A stretch of 64,000 nucleotides of DNA from Bacteroidetes bacterium HGW-Bacteroidetes-10 (lineage in GTDB: Bacteria > Bacteroidota > Bacteroidia > Bacteroidales > UBA932), in the NCBI GenBank assembly GCA_002842695.1, contig PHDT01000016.1:1-64000 (forward strand). The letters run 5' to 3'. The notes under the pieces are model-generated. The model searched no databases. It was not told the DNA's origin and worked only from the letters and a program-made list of their open reading frames with translations. Of the stretch, positions 1 through 8,645 are shown in pieces. Numbering within the stretch: position 1 is the stretch's first letter; the number at the start of each line of letters is the position of its first letter. A program made the position numbers and the translations under genes.

Positions 1-1577
1 GAGTCTGCGGCAAAAAAGAGGATACCGCAAACATTCAGGATTTATTGATGTATGCATGCCAGGGCCTTTCTTATATGACAATCGAGGCAAGGAAGCATGG
101 CATTAATACTAACGATGAGAGCAAGCACATCACCAACTGCCTCTTCATCACTATTACCAATGCCAATTTCGACAATGATGCCATAATGGATGCCGTCAGG
201 GAGACTCTCAGGATGAGAGATAACCTTAAAGCAAAAGTTAAAACTGAGGAGAAGCACGATTCGATTTCCTGGACAGGTAAAACAGACGAAGAGTTTCACG
301 AAAAGGCAAAAAGGATTGGAATTCTTACTTTCGACAAGGATGAAGATATCCGCGCACTAAAGCAATATGTACTCTTTGGCATAAAAGGGATATCGGCCTA
401 TTGCGAACACGCCTTCAACCTTGGTTATGAAGACCCGGCAATCTACAACTTTCAGGAAGAGAGCTTTGTAATGATTACCAAACATATGACAATTGATGGC
501 ATGCTTGAATGGATCCACCGCACAGGTGAATATGGAGTTAAGGTAATGGCCCTTCTGGATAAGGCAAACACATCAACATACGGCACCCCTGAAATTTCTA
601 AGGTAAAACTTGGCGTTGGAAAGAACCCGGGGATTCTCGTAAGCGGTCACGATCTGAAAGACCTTGAGCAGCTCCTAATACAGACACAGGGAACAGGTGT
701 AGACATTTACACTCACTCAGAGATGCTCCCTGCTCATGGCTACCCTCTGTTCAAAAAATACAAAAACCTGGCAGGTAATTACGGTGGCCCATGGCACACT
801 CAACTTACAGATTTCGAGAGTTTCAACGGACCGGTTCTGTTTACAACCAACTGCCTTGTCCCTCCTCGCAAAACTACCACCTATAACGACAGGATCTTCA
901 CAACAGGAGCTGCCGGAATGCCCGGATGGAAACATATTACGAGACGACTCCAGAACGGACAGAAAGATTTTACAGAAGTAATTGAAATGGCAAAAAAATG
1001 CCCGCCACCTGCAGAAATTGAACAGGGCGAAATTACAGTAGGATTTGCACACGACCAGGTACTGGCCCTTGCAGACAAGATTCTTGCTGCAGTTAACTCA
1101 GGAGCCATTAAGAAGATGGTTGTAATGTCAGGTTGTGATGCGCGCCAGAAGAGCCGTGAATACTACACAGAATTTGCAAAGGCACTTCCAAAGGACACCG
1201 TAATTCTTACCTCAGGTTGTGCAAAATACAGATACAACAAGCTTCCGCTGGGAGATATCGGAGGAATTCCAAGAGTTCTTGATGCAGGTCAGTGCAATGA
1301 TTCATATTCATGGGCATTTGTGGCACTCAAGCTAAAAGAGGTTCTCGGACTTGACGATATCAACAAGCTTCCTATCGTTTTCAATGTTGCATGGTATGAG
1401 CAAAAGGCAATAATCGTTCACCTTGCCCTGCTCTATCTCGGTATCAAGAATGCACACATTGGGCCAACTCTGCCGGGATTCCTTACTCCAAACCTGTTAA
1501 AGGTTGTTGAGGAGAAATTCGGAATCAAAACTATTACCACCGTAGACGAGGATATGAAAATCTTTGGCATAAGCTGA
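1..1577 (+). CDS. hcp: Hydroxylamine reductase / hybrid cluster protein (Hcp), 5' partial
   Basis: Class I hybrid cluster protein, a cytoplasmic Fe-S-O enzyme with hydroxylamine or nitric oxide reductase activity, used in nitrosative stress. The frame is open to the left edge and reads VCGK followed by DTANIQDLL, the end of the N-terminal iron-sulfur cysteine cluster, so about 15-20 residues lie outside the window. The TTG/ATG near base 45 is internal and is not a start. Hybrid-cluster ligands are visible in order: the Cys of NCLVPPR, the Cys of SGCDAR, the Cys of SGCAKYRYN, the Cys of [10 protein letters not shown] and the Glu of WYEQKA. It ends in TGA. No regulator is visible. Identification is firm. 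Confidence 0.95.
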   Translation, partial: VCGKKEDTANIQDLLMYACQGLSYMTIEARKHGINTNDESKHITNCLFITITNANFDNDAIMDAVRETLRMRDNLKAKVKTEEKHDSISWTGKTDEEFHEKAKRIGILTFDKDEDIRALKQYVLFGIKGISAYCEHAFNLGYEDPAIYNFQEESFVMITKHMTIDGMLEWIHRTGEYGVKVMALLDKANTSTYGTPEISKVKLGVGKNPGILVSGHDLKDLEQLLIQTQGTGVDIYTHSEMLPAHGYPLFKKYKNLAGNYGGPWHTQLTDFESFNGPVLFTTNCLVPPRKTTTYNDRIFTTGAAGMPGWKHITRRLQNGQKDFTEVIEMAKKCPPPAEIEQGEITVGFAHDQVLALADKILAAVNSGAIKKMVVMSGCDARQKSREYYTEFAKALPKDTVILTSGCAKYRYNKLPLGDIGGIPRVLDAGQCNDSYSWAFVALKLKEVLGLDDINKLPIVFNVAWYEQKAIIVHLALLYLGIKNAHIGPTLPGFLTPNLLKVVEEKFGIKTITTVDEDMKIFGIS

Positions 1578-1613
1578 AAACCTTCGCTACCTTAAAATTT
1601 AATACTGTAATGT

Positions 1614-2216
1614 ATGAGAACTATACTGGCAGTATTTATCATTCTTTTGCTGGTACCCTCATGTGAGAAAGATGAGGGTACCCAAAATGAAACCTTCTGG
1701 TCAAACGAAAGGCTTGATCAGTCTCAGCCTCTGCTGAGCGAAATCCCCATGGATCTCACAAAAGTTATTGCTGTAATTGCTTTTGGTGCAGATTTGCCAG
1801 AAGTACACAATCCTACATTTGAATATTATACCTCAACTTCAGATGTCAAAATCAAGGCAGTCTGCAGCGGAACAATAATCAGAAAAACCTTCAACGACCG
1901 GTTTCAGGACTACAGCATCGCTCTGGCACCTAAACCAAACTCAGCCTGGACCATCATTTACGACCATCTTCTGGACTGCCCGGCAAAGGTGGGTGATGTT
2001 ATCACTGCCGGAGCAGAGATTGGGCGCATTGGGACCGGCAACAGGATAGAACTTCAGGTCAACAAGGTTGTAACCGGTCCGTCAGAAATCTCTGTATGCC
2101 CTTTAATGGTTGCCGGCCCCGCCTTCATAATCGCCCACAACGAACTCCTTCAGAGGTTGTTGCAGGGTCAGCAGTACAGCTTTGGCTGGTGTATAAAAAC
2201 AATAGTAACAGAATAA
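1614..2216 (+). CDS. Lipoprotein with degenerate M23-peptidase-like domain
   Basis: 200 aa with a lipoprotein signal (hydrophobic stretch ending LLVPSC, Cys at about residue 17). The C-terminal half follows the layout of an M23/LytM domain: a WTIIYDHL strand, then VGDVITAGAEIGRIGTG. Where active M23 enzymes have the zinc-binding HLHFE this protein reads RIELQV, so the metal ligands are missing and catalysis is unlikely. A probable role is envelope binding or regulation, but this is inference from the degenerate fold. The next gene is a paralogue 10 bp downstream, suggesting a two-gene unit. Confidence 0.6.
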   Translation: MRTILAVFIILLLVPSCEKDEGTQNETFWSNERLDQSQPLLSEIPMDLTKVIAVIAFGADLPEVHNPTFEYYTSTSDVKIKAVCSGTIIRKTFNDRFQDYSIALAPKPNSAWTIIYDHLLDCPAKVGDVITAGAEIGRIGTGNRIELQVNKVVTGPSEISVCPLMVAGPAFIIAHNELLQRLLQGQQYSFGWCIKTIVTE

Positions 2217-2226
2217 ACGAAAAGGC

Positions 2227-2850
2227 ATGAAAAATCACTCAGTTCTCTTTGTTTTTCTGTCAGCTATGCTGATTCTCTTCGCCTGCTTCTGCACAAGAGA
2301 GGAGCCCGCCGGCCCCGGAGAAAACGACCCTCCTATGCTAAACGAGAGTGTCATTGACCTGGCAGATGTCAGGGATCTGAAATTCTTTGGGGATTCACTG
2401 GGACGAAGATTAAGAAGGTCTTCAATACGCTATCTCTCTTCAAATTCACTCTCTGCAGTAACATCTGTCTCTGTGGGAATTGTCGATTCTGTCGTATTCA
2501 ATACCAATGCACACTATCTGGACTACAGAATACGGATTCGTGCATTTTCAAATTCGCTCTGGTACATAGTCTACAACCATGTGGCTGAGGTAAAGGTCAA
2601 ACCTGGCGACAATGTAGTCGCCGGCACTGTTCTTGGCAGGGTAGGAACCGGAGACCTTGTAGATCTTCAGGTCAGTAAAATTGCATACGAGAATTCAGGT
2701 GTGAAGCACGAGGCTGCCATCTGCCCCACCCTGCTGTTTCACGGAACAATTGAGCAGGAACATGCCCTGCTCCTCGGCAGGCTTGGAATAACCACTCAAA
2801 TCTGCAAAGGCGGAACAGCTACTCCATATTACTCAGAACTGTGGCGTTAG
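2227..2850 (+). CDS. Lipoprotein, paralogue of the preceding M23-like protein
   Basis: 207 aa with a lipoprotein signal (ILFACFC, Cys about 20-22). It repeats the architecture of its upstream neighbour: a WYIVYNHV strand, then KPGDNVVAGTVLGRVGTG, then VDLQV where an active M23 peptidase would have HLHFE. Catalytic histidines are therefore absent here too. The 10-bp gap to the first copy indicates co-transcription and tandem duplication followed by divergence. Substrate or partner unknown. Confidence 0.58.
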   Translation: MKNHSVLFVFLSAMLILFACFCTREEPAGPGENDPPMLNESVIDLADVRDLKFFGDSLGRRLRRSSIRYLSSNSLSAVTSVSVGIVDSVVFNTNAHYLDYRIRIRAFSNSLWYIVYNHVAEVKVKPGDNVVAGTVLGRVGTGDLVDLQVSKIAYENSGVKHEAAICPTLLFHGTIEQEHALLLGRLGITTQICKGGTATPYYSELWR

Positions 2851-2871
2851 CTACTTTGCCGTTTTAGTTTA

Positions 2872-2879
2872 TATCTTTG
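2872..2879 (+). promoter_or_regulatory. Bacteroidota -7 box (TATCTTTG) upstream of rlmF
   Basis: TATCTTTG fits TAnnTTTG and lies only 4 bp before the rlmF ATG, which implies a very short or leaderless transcript. A correctly spaced -33 TTTG is not obvious, so confidence is moderate. Confidence 0.4.
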
Positions 2880-2883
2880 CCCA

Positions 2884-3891
2884 ATGCAAACAGCAAGCGA
2901 TCTTCACCCTCGTAACAGACACCAGGGACAATACGACTTCGACAAGCTAATCCAAGCTATGCCGGAGCTAAAAAAACATGTGTTCACAAACGAACACGGT
3001 ACAATCACAATAAATTTCTTCGACCCAGTGGCTGTCAGGATGCTCAATAAAGCTCTGCTGATTCACTTTTATGGTCTCGAATATTGGGATATTCCTGAAA
3101 ACTATCTTTGTCCTCCAATCCCCGGCAGGGCAGAGTATATACACAGACTTGCAGATCTGCTTGCCGAATACCCTCCGGTAAGTGGCAAAATTGTAAAATT
3201 ATCAAACTCATCATCAGAAAAGGTGTTGCCTAAAAGCCGTGTTATTCTGGATATTGGCGTTGGTGCAAATTGCATCTATCCAATTATAGGATGCCTGGAA
3301 TATGGCTGGGCTTTCATAGGATCCGAGATTGATCCTGTTGCGGCAGAAAGTGCATTGAAAATTGTTGAAAGAAATGAGGCTCTGGATGGCATGGTTGATA
3401 TAAGGTTTCAGCCAAACAGATCTGACTTCTTCAGCGGTATATTACAGAGAGGTGAATTCCTTGCAGCCACAATGTGCAATCCCCCGTTTCACTCTTCACC
3501 TGAGGAGGCCAGGAGCAAAGCATCAAATAAACTTAAAAATCTGTCGGCAGGGAAATCAGAGGCAGAAGAGAGAATCATTCTGGGGCAAAAAGAGCTCTCC
3601 GGAGGGAAAAGTGTTAAAAGCGGAAAGCCAAAACTGAACTTTGGCGGCCAGAGCAACGAACTCTGGTGCCCGGGCGGCGAAATCCAGTTTGTACAGGAGA
3701 TGATAAGACAAAGTCACCGCTACGCAAAAAATGTAGGCTGGTTTACAACCCTAATCTCAAAAAAGGAGAACCTTCCCGCAATCTACTCAGCCCTAAAAAA
3801 GGTATCGGCCTCACAGGTAAAAACTATCGAAATGGGCCACGGCAACAAGAAATCCCGAATTGTCGCATGGAGATTTCTTGAGTCCAGATAA
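2884..3891 (+). CDS. rlmF: 23S rRNA (adenine(1618)-N(6))-methyltransferase RlmF
   Basis: 335 aa, the usual length. RlmF uses S-adenosylmethionine to methylate N6 of A1618 in 23S rRNA. The N-terminus (LHPRNRHQGQYDF) and the segment FDPVAVRMLNKALL with FYGLEYWDIP are family hallmarks. The SAM-binding motif I is LDIGVGANCIYP and the N6-methyltransferase motif IV is MCNPPFHSS. A Lys/Gly/Ser-rich insert follows motif IV (about residues 210-260), as is common in this family. It stands alone with its own -7 box. Confident call. Confidence 0.93.
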   Translation: MQTASDLHPRNRHQGQYDFDKLIQAMPELKKHVFTNEHGTITINFFDPVAVRMLNKALLIHFYGLEYWDIPENYLCPPIPGRAEYIHRLADLLAEYPPVSGKIVKLSNSSSEKVLPKSRVILDIGVGANCIYPIIGCLEYGWAFIGSEIDPVAAESALKIVERNEALDGMVDIRFQPNRSDFFSGILQRGEFLAATMCNPPFHSSPEEARSKASNKLKNLSAGKSEAEERIILGQKELSGGKSVKSGKPKLNFGGQSNELWCPGGEIQFVQEMIRQSHRYAKNVGWFTTLISKKENLPAIYSALKKVSASQVKTIEMGHGNKKSRIVAWRFLESR

Positions 3892-3908
3892 CTATTATAC
3901 AATTCAAA

Positions 3909-4694
3909 ATGAACTCCGGCAACTCATTTAAAATTAACGAAATTCCTAGATCAAGGCTTGCAACGTTTGATGTGTGTGCTATTTCAGACTCCCGAAATTA
4001 TATAAGCGCAATGCTCGAATTTGATGTAACTGAAACTCGCAGGAAAATAAGACAGATGAGGAAAGAGGGAGAGAGGATATCCTTTAATGCATACCTGATA
4101 AAGGTAATTGGAACAGCAGTAGAAAGACACAGAGAGGTAGCTGCTTTCAGGTACAGCAAACGAAGGCTGATGGTTTTTAACGATGTTAATATTTCAACTG
4201 TCGTAGAAAAAAGTGTCAGTGGCACCAAAGTTCCAATACCGATAGTTATTGAACAGGTAACTTTGAAAACAGCCGCTCAGATTACAACAGAAATTGAAGA
4301 TGCCAGAAACAGGAATATTTCAGGAAAGGATGTTGTAATTGGAAGAGATACCAAATGGTATGAAAATATATATTTCTCCATGCCTGGCTTCATTCGCAGA
4401 ACTGTAATGAAGACAATGCTCAGGTTCCCGAAGTCAACATTCAGACGTATGGGAAATGTGATGGTCTCCTACCCCGGAATGGTGGGAAGTATCAATGGTT
4501 GGTTCATCCACAAATCAATCCATCCGCTCTCATTTGGAATTGGATCAGTAATTAAGAAACCCGTTGTAGTTGATGATAAGGTACAAATTCGCGAAATACT
4601 TAACATGACCGTTCTTTTGGACCATGATATAATTGACGGCGCGCCAATGGCCAGAATGATAAAAGAGATTAATGGTCTGCTTTTAAATAATTAA
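3909..4694 (+). CDS. Stand-alone 2-oxoacid dehydrogenase E2-type acyltransferase domain
   Basis: 261 aa matching only the catalytic (CAT-fold) domain of dihydrolipoyl acyltransferases. The active-site motif is HDIIDGAPMAR near residue 238, corresponding to HxxxDG. There is no lipoyl domain and no peripheral-subunit-binding domain, so this is not a normal E2 subunit of a 2-oxoacid dehydrogenase complex. The middle region carries a conserved-looking insert (about residues 115-195). It starts 17 bp after rlmF. It may transfer an acyl group between CoA and another acceptor; substrate unknown. The lipoate genes lipA-lipB lie 1.6 kb downstream, but no functional link is shown. Confidence 0.7.
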   Translation: MNSGNSFKINEIPRSRLATFDVCAISDSRNYISAMLEFDVTETRRKIRQMRKEGERISFNAYLIKVIGTAVERHREVAAFRYSKRRLMVFNDVNISTVVEKSVSGTKVPIPIVIEQVTLKTAAQITTEIEDARNRNISGKDVVIGRDTKWYENIYFSMPGFIRRTVMKTMLRFPKSTFRRMGNVMVSYPGMVGSINGWFIHKSIHPLSFGIGSVIKKPVVVDDKVQIREILNMTVLLDHDIIDGAPMARMIKEINGLLLNN

Positions 4695-4708
4695 AGAAAT
4701 CAATCCCA

Positions 4709-5218
4709 TTGTTACCTTCAACTTTTGCAGCAATCGATTTTGAAACAGCCAACTCAAACAACTCAAGTGTTTGCAGTGTAGGGATAGTTATTGTTCGGGA
4801 CGGAGTTATTGTTGATTCAGCATACAGGCTAATCAGACCGGTTCCAAACTACTATTCATACTGGAACACCAAAGTTCACGGAATGAACTGTTATGACACA
4901 GACGACGAGTGCGAGTTTCCGCAGGTCTGGTCTCAGCTGGAACCTCTAATCGAAGGCTTGCCTCTCATTGCACACAACTCACCATTTGACGAAGGATGCC
5001 TCAAGGCTGTTCACAGACACTTTGGAATGCAATATCAGGGATACCAGTTTTTCTGCACAGTAAGAGTGTCAAGAAAACTATTGCCACACCTTCCAAATCA
5101 CAAACTGAACACTGTTGCTGCCCACTGTGGATACAATCTCACAAACCACCACCACGCCCTCGCAGACGCCGAGGCCTGCGCAGCAATCGCAATACAACTT
5201 GCCCGCTTTCTCCCCTAG
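4709..5218 (+). CDS. DEDDh 3'-5' exonuclease (DnaQ-like)
   Basis: 169 aa covering one RNase T/DnaQ-type exonuclease domain. Exo I is AAIDFETA (Asp and Glu ligands near residues 10-12), Exo II is HNSPFDEGCL, and Exo III-epsilon is HHALADAEA, giving His and the final Asp of the DEDDh set. The start is a TTG directly before LPSTF, because no ATG lies upstream of Exo I in this frame. It follows the acyltransferase gene by 14 bp. As a small single-domain protein it is more likely a repair or RNA-trimming exonuclease than a polymerase III epsilon subunit. Confidence 0.82.
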   Translation: MLPSTFAAIDFETANSNNSSVCSVGIVIVRDGVIVDSAYRLIRPVPNYYSYWNTKVHGMNCYDTDDECEFPQVWSQLEPLIEGLPLIAHNSPFDEGCLKAVHRHFGMQYQGYQFFCTVRVSRKLLPHLPNHKLNTVAAHCGYNLTNHHHALADAEACAAIAIQLARFLP

Positions 5219-5259
5219 CCTCCCGACTCCAAGCTGTACCGTGTGTCGAGTGTGCTTCA

Positions 5260-5363
5260 CCTCAGAGGAAAAGTGTCAAATCATTATATATCTGATATTT
5301 ATAATTTTTAACCAACTTATCTATCAAGCTGGTTGCTAAATATTTGACACTTTTCCTCTGAGG
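5260..5363. repeat. Family D palindromic element: perfect 22-bp terminal inverted repeat
   Basis: The ends 5260-5281 and 5342-5363 are perfect reverse complements over 22 bp (beginning CCTCAGAGG). They enclose 60 bp of AT-rich sequence with no ORF, 104 bp in total. The layout resembles families A-C in this window, but only one copy occurs here and no transposase lies beside it. It could also terminate transcription in either direction between the exonuclease gene and the next gene. Confidence 0.75.
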
Positions 5364-5415
5364 CATGTTGCTTTACCGGTATTATTTTGTTATCTTGCAA
5401 TACACCTGATGCACC

Positions 5416-5835
5416 ATGAAAAACAATACTGCCATGGATAAGCTGGAATTCACCGTCGATCCCGACATTTTCGCAAACATAGAGAGCGGACTTCAGAAGG
5501 CTTTTGTGGCCAAAATTAAACCGTCCGAAATACATGAGTTTTTCTATCTCACCTCTGAGAACAAAATTGATGTTAAGTATTTCAATACTATAGAGTTCAA
5601 AACAATTGCCGAACATATCCAGGATGTAGGTGACGGCTCTGCCGGAACAGAAGGATATGATCTTGACGGAAGGTTTATTAAAACCTGCCGGTACAAAATC
5701 GGTTATGCAGAAATTGATTTTCTTATTCCAAATGAACTCATAGAGAAAGAGGTACCTGACCTTACATCCTGCTACGATTGTGACCATATGCCACCGGTTG
5801 AAATAATGTTTCAGCTGAAGGAGAGACTTAATTAA
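5416..5835 (+). CDS. Hypothetical protein, 139 aa
   Basis: Not recognised. It is a soluble, acidic protein with no signal peptide or membrane segment. The C-terminal third has a CYDCDHMPP stretch with a CxxCxH pattern that could bind a metal. ATG start; the preceding MKNNTA may be bypassed for a second Met at residue 7. It lies 24 bp upstream of another small unknown gene on the same strand, so the two are probably co-transcribed. Codon use looks like that of its neighbours. Confidence 0.6.
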   Translation: MKNNTAMDKLEFTVDPDIFANIESGLQKAFVAKIKPSEIHEFFYLTSENKIDVKYFNTIEFKTIAEHIQDVGDGSAGTEGYDLDGRFIKTCRYKIGYAEIDFLIPNELIEKEVPDLTSCYDCDHMPPVEIMFQLKERLN

Positions 5836-5859
5836 TCAAGCAAAATTATTTATCAGCCC

Positions 5860-6249
5860 ATGAAGACACAAGCAATTCGCATCTCTAAAGCAGATTTCGA
5901 AAAGGTAGTAGCCGGAAAGAAAAAGGTGATTACCTGCGAAATTACCCCGGAAAATTCTAAAAAATACGTTTTCTTCTCTGATATGAGTACACATATCGAT
6001 TATGAAGACTGGAGCAAAATTCCCGACGGAGCAGTCAGCATAAAAGTTGAGCCAAAAGAGTTTGACTATGTAAAACTTACAGGCGGAGGCGGAAAGGGAC
6101 CATTACCTTCATGCACAGCCCATATTAAGGGCGCAGAGGTGATCTTTCTTGTAGACGAGCACAACGAGCAGGTCTTCTATGATGTAGACGGCATCGACTT
6201 TCCGGGACTTGTAGTCGATTACGAACTGGGCAAAATCACACACAACTGA
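5860..6249 (+). CDS. Hypothetical protein, 129 aa
   Basis: Not recognised. It is cytoplasmic, with a Lys-rich N-terminus (RISKADFEKVVAGKKKVITCEI), a central SGGGGK-like turn (KLTGGGGKGPLP) and several predicted beta strands. The FEKVVAGKKK segment loosely recalls an ASCH-type RNA-binding start, but the match is too weak for a call. It is downstream of the 139-aa unknown and 36 bp upstream of lipA. Confidence 0.6.
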   Translation: MKTQAIRISKADFEKVVAGKKKVITCEITPENSKKYVFFSDMSTHIDYEDWSKIPDGAVSIKVEPKEFDYVKLTGGGGKGPLPSCTAHIKGAEVIFLVDEHNEQVFYDVDGIDFPGLVVDYELGKITHN

Positions 6250-6273
6250 TAAGGTTTTTTCATTGCCAAAGTA

Positions 6274-6281
6274 TATCTTTG
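6274..6281 (+). promoter_or_regulatory. -7 box (TATCTTTG) upstream of lipA
   Basis: TATCTTTG fits TAnnTTTG and sits 4 bp before the lipA ATG, the same arrangement as at rlmF. No clear -33 element at canonical spacing. Confidence 0.4.
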
Positions 6282-6285
6282 GGCT

Positions 6286-7152
6286 ATGAAAATCAGAAAC
6301 GAGAAAAAACCAGAGTGGTTAAAAATAAAACTTGACACTTCCGGAGACTATTCAGAGGTAGGCCGGATTGTAAAAGAGCACGGGCTTCATACCATCTGCA
6401 GCAGCGGGATGTGTCCAAACAAATCTGAATGCTGGAGCCGGGGAACAGCCACATTCATGATACTTGGTGAAATCTGCACCAGATCCTGTAAATTCTGCGC
6501 TACGATGACAGGTAAACCGGCAGAGCCGGATTCGGCAGAACCCGCAGCGCTGGCCAGGTCGGTTTCGCTCATGAAACTCAAACATTGCGTAATAACATCT
6601 GTAGACAGAGACGACCTCCCTGACGGAGGTGCTGCCCACTGGGCCCGGGTCATCAGAGAGTGCCGCACAGTAAATCCTGACACAACAATTGAAGTCTTAA
6701 TCCCGGATTTCGACGGAAAACCGGAGCTTATTGATATTGTTCTGGAAGCCGGTCCGGATATTGTTGCCCACAACATCGAGACAGTAAGCAGGCTCACCCC
6801 GCAGGTCCGCTCAAGAGCAAAATATTCTCTCTCCATGCAAACCATTAAACACATTTCGCAAAGGGGATTCAGATCAAAAAGCGGGCTGATGCTTGGGCTG
6901 GGCGAGAGTGAAGAGGAGATTCTTGAAACTCTGCTGGACCTGAGGCACAACGGATGCGAAATTGTCACAATTGGTCAGTACCTCAGACCAACCCTCAAAC
7001 ACATTGAGGTTGCAGAATATGTAACCCCGGAAAAATTCGCACAGTACAAAGATATCGCACTTAAGGTCGGCTTTTCGCATGCAGAAAGCGGACCGCTTGT
7101 GAGATCTTCATATATGGCAGACAAGGCTGTAACCGGGAGTTCAAATAAATAA
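6286..7152 (+). CDS. lipA: Lipoyl synthase LipA
   Basis: 288 aa radical SAM enzyme that inserts two sulfurs into protein-bound octanoyl groups to give lipoyl. Both cluster motifs are present: the auxiliary cluster cysteines in CSSGMCPNKSEC and the radical SAM motif CTRSCKFC. Family segments ITSVDRDDLPDGGA and the C-terminal SGPLVRSSYMAD (the conserved RSSY serine) are intact. It precedes lipB by 23 bp, so attachment and sulfur insertion are encoded together. Standard and complete. Confidence 0.97.
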   Translation: MKIRNEKKPEWLKIKLDTSGDYSEVGRIVKEHGLHTICSSGMCPNKSECWSRGTATFMILGEICTRSCKFCATMTGKPAEPDSAEPAALARSVSLMKLKHCVITSVDRDDLPDGGAAHWARVIRECRTVNPDTTIEVLIPDFDGKPELIDIVLEAGPDIVAHNIETVSRLTPQVRSRAKYSLSMQTIKHISQRGFRSKSGLMLGLGESEEEILETLLDLRHNGCEIVTIGQYLRPTLKHIEVAEYVTPEKFAQYKDIALKVGFSHAESGPLVRSSYMADKAVTGSSNK

Positions 7153-7175
7153 CATTTGAAAATCATTATACTCAG

Positions 7176-7838
7176 ATGAGCAGATTCATAGTAAAGGAGA
7201 TGGGCCTCATTGATTACAAAGAGGCGTGGGAGATTCAGAAAAAGCTTTTCAATGAATTAATTGAAAAGAAGATGAAGGGAGAAAGCGGAGCAATGCACCT
7301 TCTTCTGCTTGAACACCCGCACGTATACACAATGGGGCTGCACGGCAACACCGGCAACATGCTCTTCAGTGATGAGATGCTTGAAAAAATTGGCGCAAAA
7401 TATTACAAAATCGAGAGAGGCGGCGACATCACCTACCATGGATATGGTCAGCTTGTGGGATACCCCATCTTTGACCTCGAAGAGCTGGGTATTGGAATCA
7501 AACAGTATATCTGGGCACTGGAGGAGGCAATTATCAGAACTGTAGCAGACTATGGAATATCAGCCTCGCGAATGGAAGGTGCAGTAGGCGTCTGGCTCGA
7601 CTGCGGAAAGCCATCGGCCCGCAAAATTGCCGCCATTGGAGTAAAGGCCTCCCGATATGTAACCATGCACGGGTTTGCCCTCAATGTAACAACCAATCTT
7701 GACTACTTCAATTACATAAATCCCTGCGGATTCGTTGACAAAGGTGTCACCTCAATCGCAAAAGAGACCGGCCACACACCCACCCTAAAAGAGGTTGGTG
7801 AGAAATTCACAAAACACCTCGATGAGGTTCTGGGGTAA
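7176..7838 (+). CDS. lipB: Octanoyltransferase LipB
   Basis: 220 aa. Transfers octanoate from acyl carrier protein to lipoyl domains, the step before LipA. Visible motifs are the RGGDITYHGYGQLVGYP block, the catalytic Lys in IGVKASRYVTMHG and the catalytic Cys in NPCG. It is the second gene of a lipA-lipB operon. Its TAA stop overlaps the first base of a family A palindrome, which would form a terminator hairpin immediately after the gene. Confidence 0.96.
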   Translation: MSRFIVKEMGLIDYKEAWEIQKKLFNELIEKKMKGESGAMHLLLLEHPHVYTMGLHGNTGNMLFSDEMLEKIGAKYYKIERGGDITYHGYGQLVGYPIFDLEELGIGIKQYIWALEEAIIRTVADYGISASRMEGAVGVWLDCGKPSARKIAAIGVKASRYVTMHGFALNVTTNLDYFNYINPCGFVDKGVTSIAKETGHTPTLKEVGEKFTKHLDEVLG

Positions 7839-7969
7839 AACTCTGCCAGAGTTTTTACGAACTTCCTCACCCAGTGCGTTTTATAAATTTAAGTACAGGT
7901 TTTTTCGCATTAGTTAATATGTTATATTATTGATTTTCTACAACTTGATAAAAACTCTGCCAGAGTTTT
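7837..7969. repeat. Family A palindromic element, copy A1 (133 bp)
   Basis: Bounded by AAAACTCTGCCAGAGTTTT at 7837-7855 and again at 7951-7969. It starts on the lipB stop codon, and its right end lies 36 bp before the first DUF4468-like gene. The central base of the second palindrome has the same sense as the first, unlike most copies. Each palindrome plus its T-run resembles an intrinsic terminator. Confidence 0.85.
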
Positions 7970-8005
7970 GTTTTCTTTTTGTAAATTTCGGGAAAATCAA
8001 ACACA

Positions 8006-8593
8006 ATGAAAGCCTTATTAATTTCAATTATGCTGATTCTCTCCGCCCAGTTTGCCACTGCGCAAAAAAAAGGAGCGGACGAATTACCGGTTCCGGTTAT
8101 TGACAGTACAATATGTTACGAAGGAGTGATGAGTGCAAATCCGGCACTCACAAGAGATCAGCTATATCAGAAAGTAAGGCAGTGGGCTTCTGCAAAAATT
8201 GTAGTTCCGCCCCATATTCCAACATTATTATATGATAATCCGGCCGAGGGAAATCTCTCTGCACGAATGATGTTTCATACAATAAACCTAAGCGCATCAG
8301 CAAATACCAATTATATGATTCCGCAGGCAATCATTCACTTTCAGGTTAAAGAGGGTAAGGTAAAATATACAATAACTGACTTCCTTTACACACACGGAGA
8401 AATTACGGCCAGTTACAAACGAATAACCGAAGGCGGCGGGCTGGCTTTATTCTTGAATGCAACATCTGAACAAACTTCCAGAACACACAGAACAGAATAT
8501 ATCTACTATCTCACCGAAATTGACCGAATCATTCAGATTCATCTCAAATCACTGCAGGCATATATTAAGAGACCGGTCATTGATGAGTTTTAA
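8006..8593 (+). CDS. Secreted DUF4468-like protein, paralogue 1
   Basis: 195 aa with a cleavable signal peptide (MKALLISIMLILSAQFATAQ). The mature part fits the Bacteroidota DUF4468 (TBP-like fold) layout: YEGVMSANPALTRDQLYQKVRQW, a beta-rich middle and an IHFQVKEGKVKYTITDF strand pair; the family call is from recollection. First of three paralogues separated by family A repeats. About 30 bp of leader (TTTTTGTAAATTTCGGG then AAAATCAAA) is shared with the other two. The protein ends DEF, and its TAA overlaps a family A palindrome. Function unknown, probably periplasmic. Confidence 0.72.
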   Translation: MKALLISIMLILSAQFATAQKKGADELPVPVIDSTICYEGVMSANPALTRDQLYQKVRQWASAKIVVPPHIPTLLYDNPAEGNLSARMMFHTINLSASANTNYMIPQAIIHFQVKEGKVKYTITDFLYTHGEITASYKRITEGGGLALFLNATSEQTSRTHRTEYIYYLTEIDRIIQIHLKSLQAYIKRPVIDEF

Positions 8594-8609
8594 AACTCTG
8601 GCAGAGTTT
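8592..8609. repeat. Family A single palindrome, copy A2
   Basis: AAAACTCTGGCAGAGTTT overlaps the TAA of the preceding gene and lies about 36 bp before the next start. Only one palindrome is present, so this is a solo end rather than a paired element. The following leader is nearly the same as after A1 and A5. Confidence 0.85.
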
Positions 8610-8645
8610 GTTTTCTTTTTGTAAATTTCGGGAAAATCAAAAACT

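Noticed and set aside
45-50. TTG/ATG near base 45 as the hcp start
   Set aside because: The frame is open upstream and encodes conserved Hcp residues ([13 protein letters not shown]), so the gene is cut by the window edge.
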